A stretch of 64,000 nt of DNA from Ptiloglossa arizonensis. Its lineage: Eukaryota; Arthropoda; Insecta; Hymenoptera; Colletidae. Below are positions 12,876 to 24,423 of the stretch, piece by piece. The DNA is taken from positions 1 to 64,000 of the forward strand of contig NW_027478875.1 in NCBI RefSeq assembly GCF_051014685.1, read 5' to 3'. The position numbers and the translations under genes are program-made. Numbering within the stretch: the stretch's first letter is position 1; each line of letters begins with the position of its first letter. The notes below the pieces were generated by a model. It searched no databases. It was given only the letters and a program-made list of their open reading frames with translations, and had not been told where the DNA came from.

Positions 12876-15800
12876 ACCCGATTACAGCGGTATGTGTATT
12901 TTTCCCCTAGGCAATTCTGGTTAAGCGTTTGGAGCAGCAGAATTGCGAAAAATTTTTTGGCTTCTCAACCATTTCTTGGCTTCAAACTCCCATATCTCGC
13001 GAACGGATTGACTTAACCGAAAAATTCCTGTTGCATCTGAAAGTAGAAACTAGCCCGATTACAACGGTATGTGTATTTTTTCCCTAGGCCATTCTGGTTA
13101 AGCGTTTGGAGCAGCAGAATTGCGAAAAATTTTTTGCCTTCTCAACCATTTCTTGGCTTCAAACTCCCATATCTCACGAACGGATTGACCAAACCCAGAA
13201 GTTCCTGCTGCGTCTGAAAGTAGAAACTCACCCGATTACAACGATATGCGTATTTTTTCCCTAGGCCATTCTGGTAAAGCGTTTGGAGCAGCAGAATTGC
13301 GAAAAATGTTTTGCCTTCTCAACCATTTCGTGGCTTCAAACTCCCATATCTCGCGAACGGATTGACTTAACCCAAAAATTCCTATTGCATCTGAAAGTAG
13401 AAACTCGCCCGATTACAGCGGTATGTGTATTTTTTCCCTAGGCAATTCTGGTTAAGCGTTTGGAGCAGCAGAATTGCGAAAAATTTTTTGCCTTCTCAAC
13501 CATTTCTTGGCTTCAAACTCCCATATCTCGCGAACGGATTGACTTAACCGAAAAATTCCTGTTGCATTTGAAAGTAGAAACTAGCCCGATTACAACGGTA
13601 TGTGTATTTTCTCCCTAGTCCATTCTGGTTAAGCGTTTGGAGCAGCAGAATTGCGAAAAATTTTTTGCCTTCTCAACCATTTCTTGGTTTCAAACTCCCA
13701 TATCTCGCGAACGGATTGACCAAACCCAGAAGTTCCTGCTGCGTCTGAAAGTAGAAACTCGCCCGATTACAGCGGTATGTGTATTTTTCCCCTAGGCAAT
13801 TCTGGTTAAGCGTTTGGAGCAGCAGAATTGCGAAAAATTTTTTGGCTTCTCAACCATTTCTTGGCTTCAAACTCCCATATCTCGCGAACGGATTGACTTA
13901 ACCGAAAAATTCCTGTTGCATCTGAAAGTAGAAACTAGCCCGATTACAACGGTATGTGTATTTTTTCCCTAGGCCATTCTGTTTAAGCGTTTGGAGCAGC
14001 AGAATTGCGAAAAATTTTTTGCCTTCTCAACCATTTCTTGGCTTCAAACTCCCATATCTCGCGAACGGATTGACCAAACCCAGAAGTTCCTGCTGCGTCT
14101 GAAAGTAGAAACTCACCCGATTACAACGATATGCGTATTTTTTCCCTAGGCCATTCTGGTAAAGCGTTTGGAGCAGCAGAATTGCGAAAAATGTTTTGCC
14201 TTCTCAACCATTTCTTGGCTTCAAACTCCCATATCTCGCGAACGGATTGACCTAACCCAAAAATTCCTATTGCATCTGAAAGTAGAAACTCACCCGATTA
14301 CAGCGGTATGTGTATTTTTCCCCTAGGCAATTCTGGTTAAGCGTTTGGAGCAGCAGAATTGCGAAAAATTTTTTGGCTTCTCAACCATTTCTTGGCTTCA
14401 AACTCCCATATCTCGCGAACGGATTGACTTAACCGAAAAATTCCTGTTGCATCTGAAAGTAGAAACTAGCCCGATTACAACGGTATGTGTATTTTTTCCC
14501 TAGGCCATTCTGGTTAAGCGTTTGGAGCAGCAGAATTGCGAAAAATTTTTTGCCTTCTCAACCATTTCTTGGCTTCAAACTCCCATATCTCACGAACGGA
14601 TTGACCAAACCCAGAAGTTCCTGCTGCGTCTGAAAGTAGAAACTCACCCGATTACAACGATATGCGTATTTTTTCCCTAGGCCATTCTGGTAAAGCGTTT
14701 GGAGCAGCAGAATTGCGAAAAATGTTTTGCCTTCTCAACCATTTCGTGGCTTCAAACTCCCATATCTCGCGAACGGATTGACTTAACCCAAAAATTCCTA
14801 TTGCATCTGAAAGTAGAAACTCGCCCGATTACAGCGGTATGTGTATTTTTTCCCTAGGCAATTCTGGTTAAGCGTTTGGAGCAGCAGAATTGCGAAAAAT
14901 TTTTTGCCTTCTCAACCATTTCTTGGCTTCAAACTCCCATATCTCGCGAACGGATTGACTTAACCGAAAAATTCCTGTTGCATCTGAAAGTAGAAACTAG
15001 CCCGATTACAACGGTATGTGTATTTTCTCCCTAGTCCATTCTGGTTAAGCGTTTGGAGCAGCAGAATTGCGAAAAATTTGTTGTCTTCTCAACCATTTCT
15101 TAGCTTCAAAGTACCATATCTCGCGAACGGATTGACCAAACCCAAAAATTGCTGTTGCATCTGAAAGTAGAAACTCGCCCGATTACAACGGTATGTGTAT
15201 TTTTTCTCTAGGCCATTCTGGTTAAGCGTTTGAAGCAGCAGATTAGCGAACAATTTTTTGCCTTCTCAACCATTTCTTGGCTTCAAACTCCCATATCTCG
15301 CGAACGGATTGACCTAACCCAAAAATTCCTGTTGCATCTGAAAGAAGAAACTCGCCCGATTACAAAGGTATGTGTATTTTTTCCCTAGGCCATTCTGGTC
15401 AAGCGTTTGAAGCAGCAGAATAGCGAACAATTTTTTGCCTTCTCAACCATTTCTTGGCTTCAAACTCCCATATCTCGCGAACGGATTGACCTAACCCAAA
15501 AATTCCTGTTGCGTCTGAAAGTAGAAACACGCCCGATTACGACGGTATGTGTATTTTTTCCCTAGGCCATTCTGGTCAAGCGTTTGGAGCAGCAGAAGTG
15601 CGAAAAATTTGTTGCCTTCTTAACCATTTCTTAGCTTCAAACTCCCATATCTCGCGAACGGATAGACCTAATCCAAAAATTCCTATTGCATCTGATAATG
15701 GAAACTCGCCCGATTACAACGGTATGTGTATTTTTTCCCTAGGCCATTCTGGTCAAGCGTTTGAAGCAGCAGAATAGCGAAAAATTTTTTGCCTTCTCAA

Positions 15801-16215
15801 CCATTTCTTGGCTTCAAACTGCCATATCTAGCGAACGGATTGACCTAACCCAAAAATTCCTGTTGCATCTGAAAGTAGAAACTCGCCCGATTACAACGGT
15901 ATGTGTATTTTTTCCCTAGGCAATTCTGGTTAAGCGTTTGGAGCAGCAGAATTGCGAAAAATTTTTTGCCTTCTCAACCATTTCTTGGTTTCAAACTCCC
16001 ATATCTCGCGAACGGATTGACTTAACCGAAAAATTCCTGTTGCATCTGAAAGTAGAAACTAGCCCGATTACAACGGTATGTGTATTTTTTCCCTAGGCCA
16101 TTCTGGTCAAGCGTTTGAAGCAGCAGAATGGCGGAAAATTTTTTGCCTTCTCAACCATTTCTTCGCTTCAAACTCCCATATCTCGCGAACGGATTGACCT
16201 AACCCAAAAATTCCT

Positions 16216-16923
16216 GTTGCGTCTGAAAGTAGAAACACGCCCGATTACGACGGTATTTGTATTTTTTCCCTAGGCCATTCTGGTCAAGCGTTTGGAGCAG
16301 CAGAAGTGCGAAAAATTTGTTGCCTTCTTAACCATTTCTTAGCTTCAAACTCCCATATCTCGCGAACGGATTGACCTAATCCAAAAATTCCTATTGCATC
16401 TGATAATGGAAACTCGCCCGATTACAACGGTATGTGTATTTTTTCCCTAGGCCATTCTGGTCAAGCGTTTGAAGCAGCAGAATAGCGAAAAATTTTTTGC
16501 CTTCTCAACCATTTCTTGGCTTCAAACTGCCATATCTAGCGAACGGATTGACCTAACCCAAAAATTCCTGTTGCATCTGAAAGTAGAAACTCGCCCGATT
16601 ACAACGGTATGTGTATTTTTTCCCTAGGCAATTCTGGTTAAGCGTTTGGGGCAGCAGAATTGCGAAAAATTTTTTGCCTTCTCAACCATTTCTTGGTTTC
16701 AAACTCCCATATCTCGCGAACGGATTGACCAAACCCAGAAGTTCCTGCTGCGTCTGAAAGTAGAAACTCACCCGATTACAACGATATGCGTATTTTTTCC
16801 CTAGGCCATTCTGGTTAAGCGTTTGGAGCAGCAGAATTGCGAAAAATGTTTTGCCTTCTCAACCATTTCTTGGCTTCAAACTCCCATATCTCGCGAACGG
16901 ATTGACCTAACCCAAAAATTCCT
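16216..16923. repeat. Four-unit insertion in copy 2, copy of 7720-8427
   Basis: Copy 2 tracks copy 1 at +9,381 to 16215 (partner 6834) and at +10,089 from 16924 (partner 6835), so 708 bp are extra. The extra block matches 7720-8427 at +8,496 (48 x 177), including its TATTTG, AGAAGTGCG, CTGATAATGG and CTAGCG markers. One private change is GGGGCAGC for GGAGCAGC near 16650. Copy 2 still has its own equivalent of 7720-8427 at about 17.8-18.5 kb, so this is a duplication, not a move. Confidence 0.82.
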
Positions 16924-17925
16924 ATTGCATCTGAAAGTAGAAACTCGCCCGATTACAACGGTATGTGTATTTTTTCCCTAGGCAATTCTGGTTAAGCGTT
17001 TGGAGCAGCAGAATTGCGAAAAATTTTTTGCCTTCTCAACCATTTCTTGGCTTCAAACTCCCATAACTCGCGAACGGATTGACCTAACCCAAAAATTCCT
17101 GTTGCATCTGAAAGTAGAAACTCGCCCGATTACAACGGTATGTGTATTTTTTCCCTAGGCAATTCTGGTTAAGCGTTTGGAGCAGCAGAATTGCGAAAAA
17201 TTTTTTGCCTTCTCAACCATTTCTTGGCTTCAAACTCCCATATCTCGCGAACGGATTGACCAAACCCAGAAGTTCCTGCTGCGTCTGAAAGTAGAAACTC
17301 ACCCGATTACAACGATATGCGTATTTTTTCCCTAGGCCATTCTGGTTAAGCGTTTGGAGCAGCAGAATTGCGAAAAATTTTTTGCCTTCTCAACCATTTC
17401 TTGGCTTCAAACTCCCATATCTGGCGAACGGATTGACCTAACCCAAAAATTCCTGTTGCATCTGAAAGTAGAAACTCGTCCGATTACAACGGTATGTGTA
17501 TTTTTTCCCTAGGCCATTCTGGTTAAGCGTGTGGAGCAGCAGAATTGCGAAAAATTTTTTGCCTTCTCAACCATTTCTTGGCTTCAAACTCCCATATCTC
17601 GCGAACGGATTGACCTAACCCAAAAATTCCTGTTGCGTCTGAAAGTAGAAACACGCCCGATTACGACGGTATGTGTATTTTTTCCCTAGGCCTTCCTGGT
17701 CAAGCGTTTGAAGCAGCAGAATAGCGAACAATTTTTTGCCTTCTCAACCATTTCTTGGCTTCAAACTCCCATATCTCGCGAACGGATTGACCTAACCCAA
17801 AAATTCCTGTTGCGTCTGAAAGTAGAAACACGCCCGATTACGACGGTATGTGTATTTTTTCCCTAGGCCATTCTGGTCAAGCGTTTGGAGCAGCAGAAGT
17901 GCGAAAAATTTGTTGCCTTCTTAAC

Positions 17926-17935
17926 CATTTTTAGC
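17926..17935 (+). other. 1-base deletion
   Basis: ACCATTTTTAGC replaces ACCATTTCTTAGC, so this unit is 176 bp. It is absent from the partner unit in super-HOR copy 1 (about 7843), so it arose after the duplication. All later offsets against copy 1 change from 10,089 to 10,088. Confidence 0.9.
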
Positions 17936-18419
17936 TTCAAACTCCCATATCTCGCGAACGGATTGACCTAATCCAAAAATTCCTATTGCATCTGATAATG
18001 GAAACTCGCCCGATTACAACGGTATGTGTATTTTTTCCCTAGGCCATTCTGGTCAAGCGTTTGAAGCAGCAGAATAGCGAAAAATTTTTTGCCTTCTCAA
18101 CCATTTCTTGGCTTCAAACTGCCATATCTAGCGAACGGATTGACCTAACCCAAAAATTCCTGTTGCATCTGAAAGTAGAAACTCGCCCGATTACAACGGT
18201 ATGTGTATTTTTTCCCTAGGCAATTCTGGTTAAGCGTTTGGAGCAGCAGAATTGCGAAAAATTTTTTGCCTTCTCAACCATTTCTTGGTTTCAAACTCCC
18301 ATATCTCGCGAACGGATTGACCAAACCCAGAAGTTCCTGCTGCGTCTGAAAGTAGAAACTCACCCGATTACAACGATATGCGTATTTTTTCCCTAGGCCA
18401 TTCTGGTTAAGCGTTTGGA

Positions 18420-20012
18420 GCAGCAGAATTGCGAAAAATGTTTTGCCTTCTCAACCATTTCTTGGCTTCAAACTCCCATATCTCGCGAACGGATTGACCT
18501 AACCCAAAAATTCCTATTGCATCTGAAAGTAGAAACTCGCCCGATTACAACGGTATGTGTATTTTTTCCCTAGGCAATTCTGGTTAAGCGTTTGGAGCAG
18601 CAGAATTGCGAAAAATTTTTTGCCTTCTCAACCATTTCTTGGTTTCAAACTCCCATATCTCGCGAACGGATTGACTTAACCGAAAAATTCCTGTTGCATC
18701 TGAAAGTAGAAACTAGCCCGATTACAACGGTATGTGTATTTTTTCCCTATCCCATTCTGGTTAAACGTTTGGCGCAGCAGAATTGCGAAAAATTTGTTGT
18801 CTTCTCAAGCATTTCTTAGCTTCAAAGTCCCATATCTCGCGAACGGATTGACCAAACCCAAAATTTCCTGCTGCGTCTGAATGTAGAAACTCGCCCGATT
18901 ACAAGGATATGCGTATTTTTTCCCTAGGTCATTCTGGTTAAGCGTTTGGAGCAGCAGAATTGCGAAAAATGTTTTGCCTTCTCAACCATTTCTTGGCTTC
19001 AAACTCCCATATCTCTCGAACGGACTGACCCAACCCAAAAATTCCTATTGCATCTGAAAGTAGAAACTCGCCCGATTACAGCGGTATGTGTATTTTTTCC
19101 CTGCGCAATTCTGGTTAAGCGTTTGGACCAGCAGAATTGCGAAAAATTTTTTGCCTTCTCAACCATTTCTTGGCTTCAAACTCACATATCTCGCGAATGG
19201 ACTGACCAAACCCAAAAATTCCTATTGCGTCTGGAAGTAGAAACTCGCCCGATTACAGCGGTATGTGTATTTTTTCCCTAGGCAATTCTGGTTAAGCGTT
19301 TGGAGCAGCAGAATTGCGAAAAATTGTTTGCCTTCTCAACCATTTCTGGGCTTCAAACTCCCATATCTCGCGAACGGATTGACCTAACCCAAAAATTCCT
19401 GTTGCATCTGAAAGTAGAAACTCGCCCGATTACAACGGTATGTGTATTTTTTCCCTAGGCAATTCTGGTTAAGCGTTTGGAGCAGCAGAATTGCGAAAAA
19501 TTTTTTGCCTTCTCAACCATTTCTTGGCTTCAAACTCCCATATCTCGCGAACGGATTGACCAAACCCAGAAGTTCCTGCTGCGTCTGAAAGTAGAAACTC
19601 ACCCGATTACAACGATATGCGTATTTTTTCCCTAGGCCATTCTGGTTAAGCGTTTGGAGCAGCAGAATTGCGAAAAATGTTTTGCCTTCTCAACCATTTC
19701 TTGGCTTCAAACTCCCATATCTCGCGAACGGATTGACCTAACCAAAAAATTCCTATTGCATCTGAAAGTAGAAACTCGCCCGATTACAGCGGTATGTGTA
19801 TTTTTCCCCTAGGCAATTCTGGTTAAGCGTTTGGAGCAGCAGAATTGCGAAAAATTTTTTGGCTTCTCAACCATTTCTTGGCTTCAAACTCCCATATCTC
19901 GCGAACGGATTGACTTAACCGAAAAATTCCTGTTGCGTCTGAAAGTAGAAACTAGCCCGATTACAGCGGTATGTGTATTTTTTCCCTAGGCAATTCTGGT
20001 TAAGCGTGTGGA
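18420..20012. repeat. 9-unit duplication, source copy (1,593 bp)
   Basis: Bases 18420-19183 recur at 20013-20776 with offset 1,593 (9 x 177). The shared stretch includes three rare markers: CTATCCC in place of CTAGGCC, CTCTCGAACGGACTG, and CCTGCGCAA with GGACCAGC. These occur elsewhere only in super-HOR copy 1 (8.5-9.1 kb). Confidence 0.85.
19438..19614. repeat. One extra unit in copy 2 relative to copy 1
   Basis: The match is at +10,088 through 19437 (partner 9349) and at +10,265 from 19615 (partner 9350), a step of exactly one 177-bp unit. In copy 1 the unit reads GTTGCATCTG then ACAACGATATGCG, as if the CCAAACCCAGAAG unit had been fused out. Loss of one unit in copy 1 by exchange between neighbours explains both states. 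Confidence 0.8.
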
Positions 20013-20776
20013 GCAGCAGAATTGCGAAAAATGTTTTGCCTTCTCAACCATTTCTTGGCTTCAAACTCCCATATCTCGCGAACGGATTGACCTAACCCAA
20101 AAATTCCTATTGCATCTGAAAGTAGAAACTCGCCCGATTACAACGGTATGTGTATTTTTTCCCTAGGCAATTCTGGTTAAGCGTTTGGAGCAGCAGAATT
20201 GCGAAAAATTTTTTGCCTTCTCAACCATTTCTTGGTTTCAAACTCCCATATCTCGCGAACGGATTGACTTAACCGAAAAATTCCTGTTGCATCTGAAAGT
20301 AGAAACTAGCCCGATTACAACGGTATGTGTATTTTTTCCCTATCCCATTCTGGTTAAACGTTTGGCGCAGCAGAATTGCGAAAAATTTGTTGTCTTCTCA
20401 AGCATTTCTTAGCTTCAAAGTCCCATATCTCGCGAACGGATTGACCAAACCCAAAATTTCCTGCTGCGTCTGAATGTAGAAACTCGCCCGATTACAAGGA
20501 TATGCGTATTTTTTCCCTAGGTCATTCTGGTTAAGCGTTTGGAGCAGCAGAATTGCGAAAAATGTTTTGCCTTCTCAACCATTTCTTGGCTTCAAACTCC
20601 CATATCTCTCGAACGGACTGACCCAACCCAAAAATTCCTATTGCATCTGAAAGTAGAAACTCGCCCGATTACAGCGGTATGTGTATTTTTTCCCTGCGCA
20701 ATTCTGGTTAAGCGTTTGGACCAGCAGAATTGCGAAAAATTTTTTGCCTTCTCAACCATTTCTTGGCTTCAAACTC
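20013..20776. repeat. 9-unit duplication, partial second copy
   Basis: Repeats 18420-19183. The left limit is where GTGTGG (20007) changes to the shared sequence. At 20777 it stops matching, since the source has CTCACATATC with GCGAATGG while this copy returns to the CTCTCG unit, and a single-unit duplication follows. Confidence 0.82.
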
Positions 20777-21051
20777 CCATATCTCTCGAACGGACTGACC
20801 CAACCCAAAAATTCCTATTGCATCTGAAAGTAGAAACTCGCCCGATTACAGCGGTATGTGTATTTTTTCCCTGCGCAATTCTGGTTAAGCGTTTGGACCA
20901 GCAGAATTGCGAAAAATTTTTTGCCTTCTCAACCATTTCTTGGCTTCAAACTCCCATATCTCGCGAACGGATTGACCAAACCCAGAAGTTCCTGCTGCGT
21001 CTGAAAGTAGAAACTCACCCGATTACAACGATATGCGTATTTTTTCCCTAG
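20539..21051 (+). other. Read-through frame of 170 codons across three units (probably not a gene)
   Basis: The frame runs from TTG at 20539 to TAG at 21049-21051 with a 59-residue period; each period has the pattern QQNCEK..FAFSTISW, then ISLERTD or ISRERID, then KFLL and CVFFP. It is open because the CCTAGG stop hexamer is CCTGCG in two successive units. There is no ATG near the start, no ribosome or promoter signal, no signal peptide or known domain, and the same frame is closed in most other units. Substitutions between units often change residues (HLK/RLK, TTV/TAV/TTI). I see no evidence that it is translated. It is listed because it is the longest frame present. Confidence 0.2.
20600..20953. 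repeat. Single-unit tandem duplication with rare CCTGCGCAA marker
   Basis: Two adjacent units (about 20600-20776 and 20777-20953) both carry CTCTCGAACGGACTGACCC, ACAGCGG, CCTGCGCAA and GGACCAGC. Elsewhere this unit occurs once per super-HOR copy. Because it lacks the usual in-frame TAG, the duplication joins three units into the longest open frame in the window. Limits are approximate within shared sequence. Confidence 0.82.
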
Positions 21052-21593
21052 GCCATTCTGGTTAAGCGTTTGGAGCAGCAGAATTGCGAAAAATGTTTTG
21101 CCTTCTCAACCATTTCTTGGCTTCAAACTCCCATATCTCGCGAACGGATTGACCTAACCCAAAAATTCCTATTGCATCTGAAAGTAGAAACTCGCCCGAT
21201 TACAGCGGTATGTGTATTTTTCCCCTAGGCAATTCTGGTTAAGCGTTTGGAGCAGCAGAATTGCGAAAAATTTTTTGGCTTCTCAACCATTTCTTGGCTT
21301 CAAACTCCCATATCTCGCGAACGGATTGACTTAACCGAAAAATTCCTGTTGCGTCTGAAAGTAGAAACTAGCCCGATTACAGCGGTATGTGTATTTTTTC
21401 CCTAGGCAATTCTGGTTAAGCGTTTGGAGCAGCAGAATTGCGAAAAATTTTTTGCCTTCTCAACCATTTCTTGGCTTCAAACTCCCATATTTCCCGAACG
21501 GATTGACCTAACCCAAAAATTCCTGTTGCATCTGAAAGAAGAAACTCGCCCGATTACAACGGTATGTGTATTTTTTCCCTAGGCCTTTCTGGT

Positions 21594-22437
21594 CAAGCGT
21601 TTGAAGCAGCAGAATAGCGAACAATTTTTTGCCTTCTCAACCATTTCTTGGCTTCAAACTCCCATATCTCGCGAACGGATTGACCTAACCCAAAAATTCC
21701 TGTTGCGTCTGAAAGTAGAAACACGCCCGATTACGACGGTATGTGTATTTTTTCCCTAGGCCATTCTGGTCAAGCGTTTGGAGCAGCAGAAGTGCGAAAA
21801 ATTTGTTGCCTTCTTAACCATTTCTTAGCTTCAAGCTCCCATATCTCGCGAACGGATTGACCTAATCCAAAAATTCCTATTGCATCTGATAATGGAAACT
21901 CGCCCGATTACAACGGTATGTGTATTTTTTCCCTAGGCCATTCTGGTCAAGCGTTTGAAGCAGCAGAATAGCGAAAAATTTTTTGCCTTCTCAACCATTT
22001 CTTGGCTTCAAACTGCCATATCTAGCGAACGGATTGACCTAACCCAAAAATTCCTGTTGCATCTGAAAGTAGAAACTCGCCCGATTACAACGGTATGTGT
22101 ATTTTTTCCCTAGGCAATTCTGGTTAAGCGTTTGGAGCAGCAGAATTGCGAAAAATTTTTTGCCTTCTCAACCATTTCTTGGTTTCAAACTCCCATATCT
22201 CGCGAACGGATTGACCAAACCCAGAAGTTCCTGCTGCGTCTGAAAGTAGAAACTCACCCGATTACAAAGATATGCGTATTTTTTCCCTAGGCCATTCTGG
22301 TTAAGCGTTTGGAGCAGCAGAATTGCGAAAAATGTTTTGCCTTCTCAACCATTTCTTGGCTTCAAACTCCCATATCTCGCGAACGGATTGACCTAACCCA
22401 AAAATTCCTATTGCATCTGAAAGTAGAAACTCGCCCG
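21594..22437. repeat. Third partial copy of the super-HOR interior
   Basis: Matches 17701-18544 at +3,893 bp (22 x 177, minus the base lost in the source at 17930). Shared markers are AATAGCGAACAATTT, CACGCCC with TACGACGG, AGAAGTGCG, CTGATAATGG and CTAGCG. Private changes include CAAGCTCCC near 21834 and ACAAAGATATG near 22265. Confidence 0.8.
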
Positions 22438-22440
22438 ATT

Positions 22441-24330
22441 ACAGCGGTATGTGTATTTTTCCCCTAGGCAATTCTGGTTAAGCGTTTGGAGCAGCAGAAT
22501 TGCGAAAAATTTTTTGGCTTCTCAACCATTTCTGGGCTTCAAACTCCCATATCTCGCGAACGGATTGACTTAACCGAAAAATTCCTGTTGCATCTGAAAG
22601 TAGAAACTAGCCCGATTACAACGGTATGTGTATTTTTTCCCTAGGCCATTCTGGTTAAGCGTTTGGAGCAGCAGAATTGCGAAAAATTTTTTGCCTTCTC
22701 AACCATTTCTTGGCTTCAAACTCCCATATCTCGCGAACGGATTGACCAAACCCAGAAGTTCCTGCTGCGTCTGAAAGTAGAAACTCACCCGATTACAACG
22801 ATATGCGTATTTTTTCCCTAGGCCATTCTGGTAAAGCGTTTGGAGCAGCAGAATTGCGAAAAATGTTTTGCCTTCTCAACCATTTCTTGGCTTCAAACTC
22901 CCATATCTCGCGAACGGATTGACCTAACCCAAAAATTCCTATTGCATCTGAAAGTAGAAACTCGCCCGATTACAGCGGTATGTGTATTTTTTCCCTAGGC
23001 AATTCTGGTTAAGCGTTTGGAGCAGCAGAATTGCGAAAAATTTTTTGCCTTCTCAACCATTTCTTGGTTTCAAACTCCCATATCTCGCGAACGGATTGAC
23101 CTAACCCAAAAATTCCTGTTGCATCTGAAAGTAGAAACTCGTCCGATTACAACGGTATGTGTATTTTTTGCCTAGGCCATTCTGGTTAAGCGTGTGGAGC
23201 AGCAGAATTGCGAAAAATTTTTTGCCTTCTCAACCATTTCTTGGCTTCAAACTCCCATATTTCGCGAACGGATTGACCTAACCCAAAAATTCCTGTTGCG
23301 TCTGAAAGTAGAAACTCGCCCGATTACAACGGTATGTGTATTTTTTCCCTAGGCCATTCTAGTTAAGCGTTTGGAGCAGCAGTAGTGCGAACAGTTTGTT
23401 GTCTTCTTTACCATTTCTTGGCTTCAAACTCCCATATCTCGCGAACGGATTGACCAAACCCAGAAGTTCCTGCTGCGTCTGAAAGTAGAAACTCACCCGA
23501 TTACAACGATATGCGTATTTTATCCCTAGGCCATTCTGGTTAAGCGTTTGGAGCAGCAGAATTGCGAAAAATGTTTTGCCTTCTCAACCATTTCTTGGCT
23601 TCAAACTCCCATATCTCGCGAACGGATTGACCTAACCCAAAAATTCCTATTGCATCTGAAAGTAGAAACTCACCCGATTACAGCGGTATGTGTATTTTTC
23701 CCCTAGGCAATTCTGGTTAAGCGTTTGGAGCAGCAGAATTGCGAAAAATTTTTTGGCTTCTCAACCATTTCTTGGCTTCAAACTCCCATATCTCGCGAAC
23801 GGATTGACTTAACCGAAAAATTCCTGTTGCATCTGAAAGTAGAAACTAGCCCGATTACAACGGTATGTGTATTTTTTCCCTAGGCCATTCTGGTTAAGCG
23901 TTTGGAGCAGCAGAATTGCGAAAAATTTTTTGCCTTCTCAACCATTTCTTGGCTTCAAACTCCCATATCTCGCGAACGGATTGACCAAACCCAGAAGTTC
24001 CTGCTGCGTCTGAAAGTAGAAACTCACCCGATTACAACGATATGCGTATTTTTTCCCTAGGCCATTCTGGTAAAGCGTTTGGAGCAGCAGAATTGCGAAA
24101 AATGTTTTGCCTTCTCAACCATTTCGTGGCTTCAAACTCCCATATCTCGCGAACGGATTGACTTAACCCAAAAATTCCTATTGCATCTGAAAGTAGAAAC
24201 TCGCCCGATTACAGCGGTATGTGTATTTTTTCCCTAGGCAATTCTGGTTAAGCGTTTGGAGCAGCAGAATTGCGAAAAATTTTTTGCCTTCTCAACCATT
24301 TCTTGGCTTCAAACTCCCATATTTCGCGAA
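22441..24330. repeat. Third partial copy of the 12-unit HOR region
   Basis: Matches about 1556-3445 at +20,885 (118 x 177 minus 1). It follows the same unit order (TTGGCTTCTC, ATATGCG, AATGTTTTGCC, GTCCG, ATTTCGCG, GTAGTGCGAACAG, and so on). Private differences include TCTGGGCTTC near 22533, TTTTGCCTAGG near 23168 and TTTTATCCCTAGG near 23519. The right limit is approximate; beyond it the order changes to ATTTCGCG directly followed by ACAGCGG. Confidence 0.78.
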
Positions 24331-24400
24331 CGGATTGACCTAACCCAAAAATTCCTGTTGCGTCTGAAAGTAGAAACTCGCCCGATTACAGCGGTATGTG

Positions 24401-24410
24401 TATTTCCCCT
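24401..24410 (+). other. 2-base deletion in T-run
   Basis: GTATTTCCCC replaces GTATTTTTCCCC, giving a 175-bp unit. It is the only 2-base indel found. It is not present in the related units at 1564, 3688 or 25283. Confidence 0.88.
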
Positions 24411-24423
24411 AGGCAATTCTGGT

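Larger units (their letters stand above)
9990..20209. repeat. Super-HOR copy 2 (about 58 units, mosaic)
   Basis: This is a tandem copy of 78-9944, but not a simple one. It gains about one unit near 12520-12875, lacks the four units equivalent to 4203-4910, gains four units at 16216-16923, lost one base at 17930, and has one more unit at 19438-19614. Between these events the two copies differ by only scattered substitutions (for example near 13567, 15549 and 17840). Switch points are placed at the first diagnostic mismatch, so the true exchange may lie anywhere in the shared bases beside it. Confidence 0.87.
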
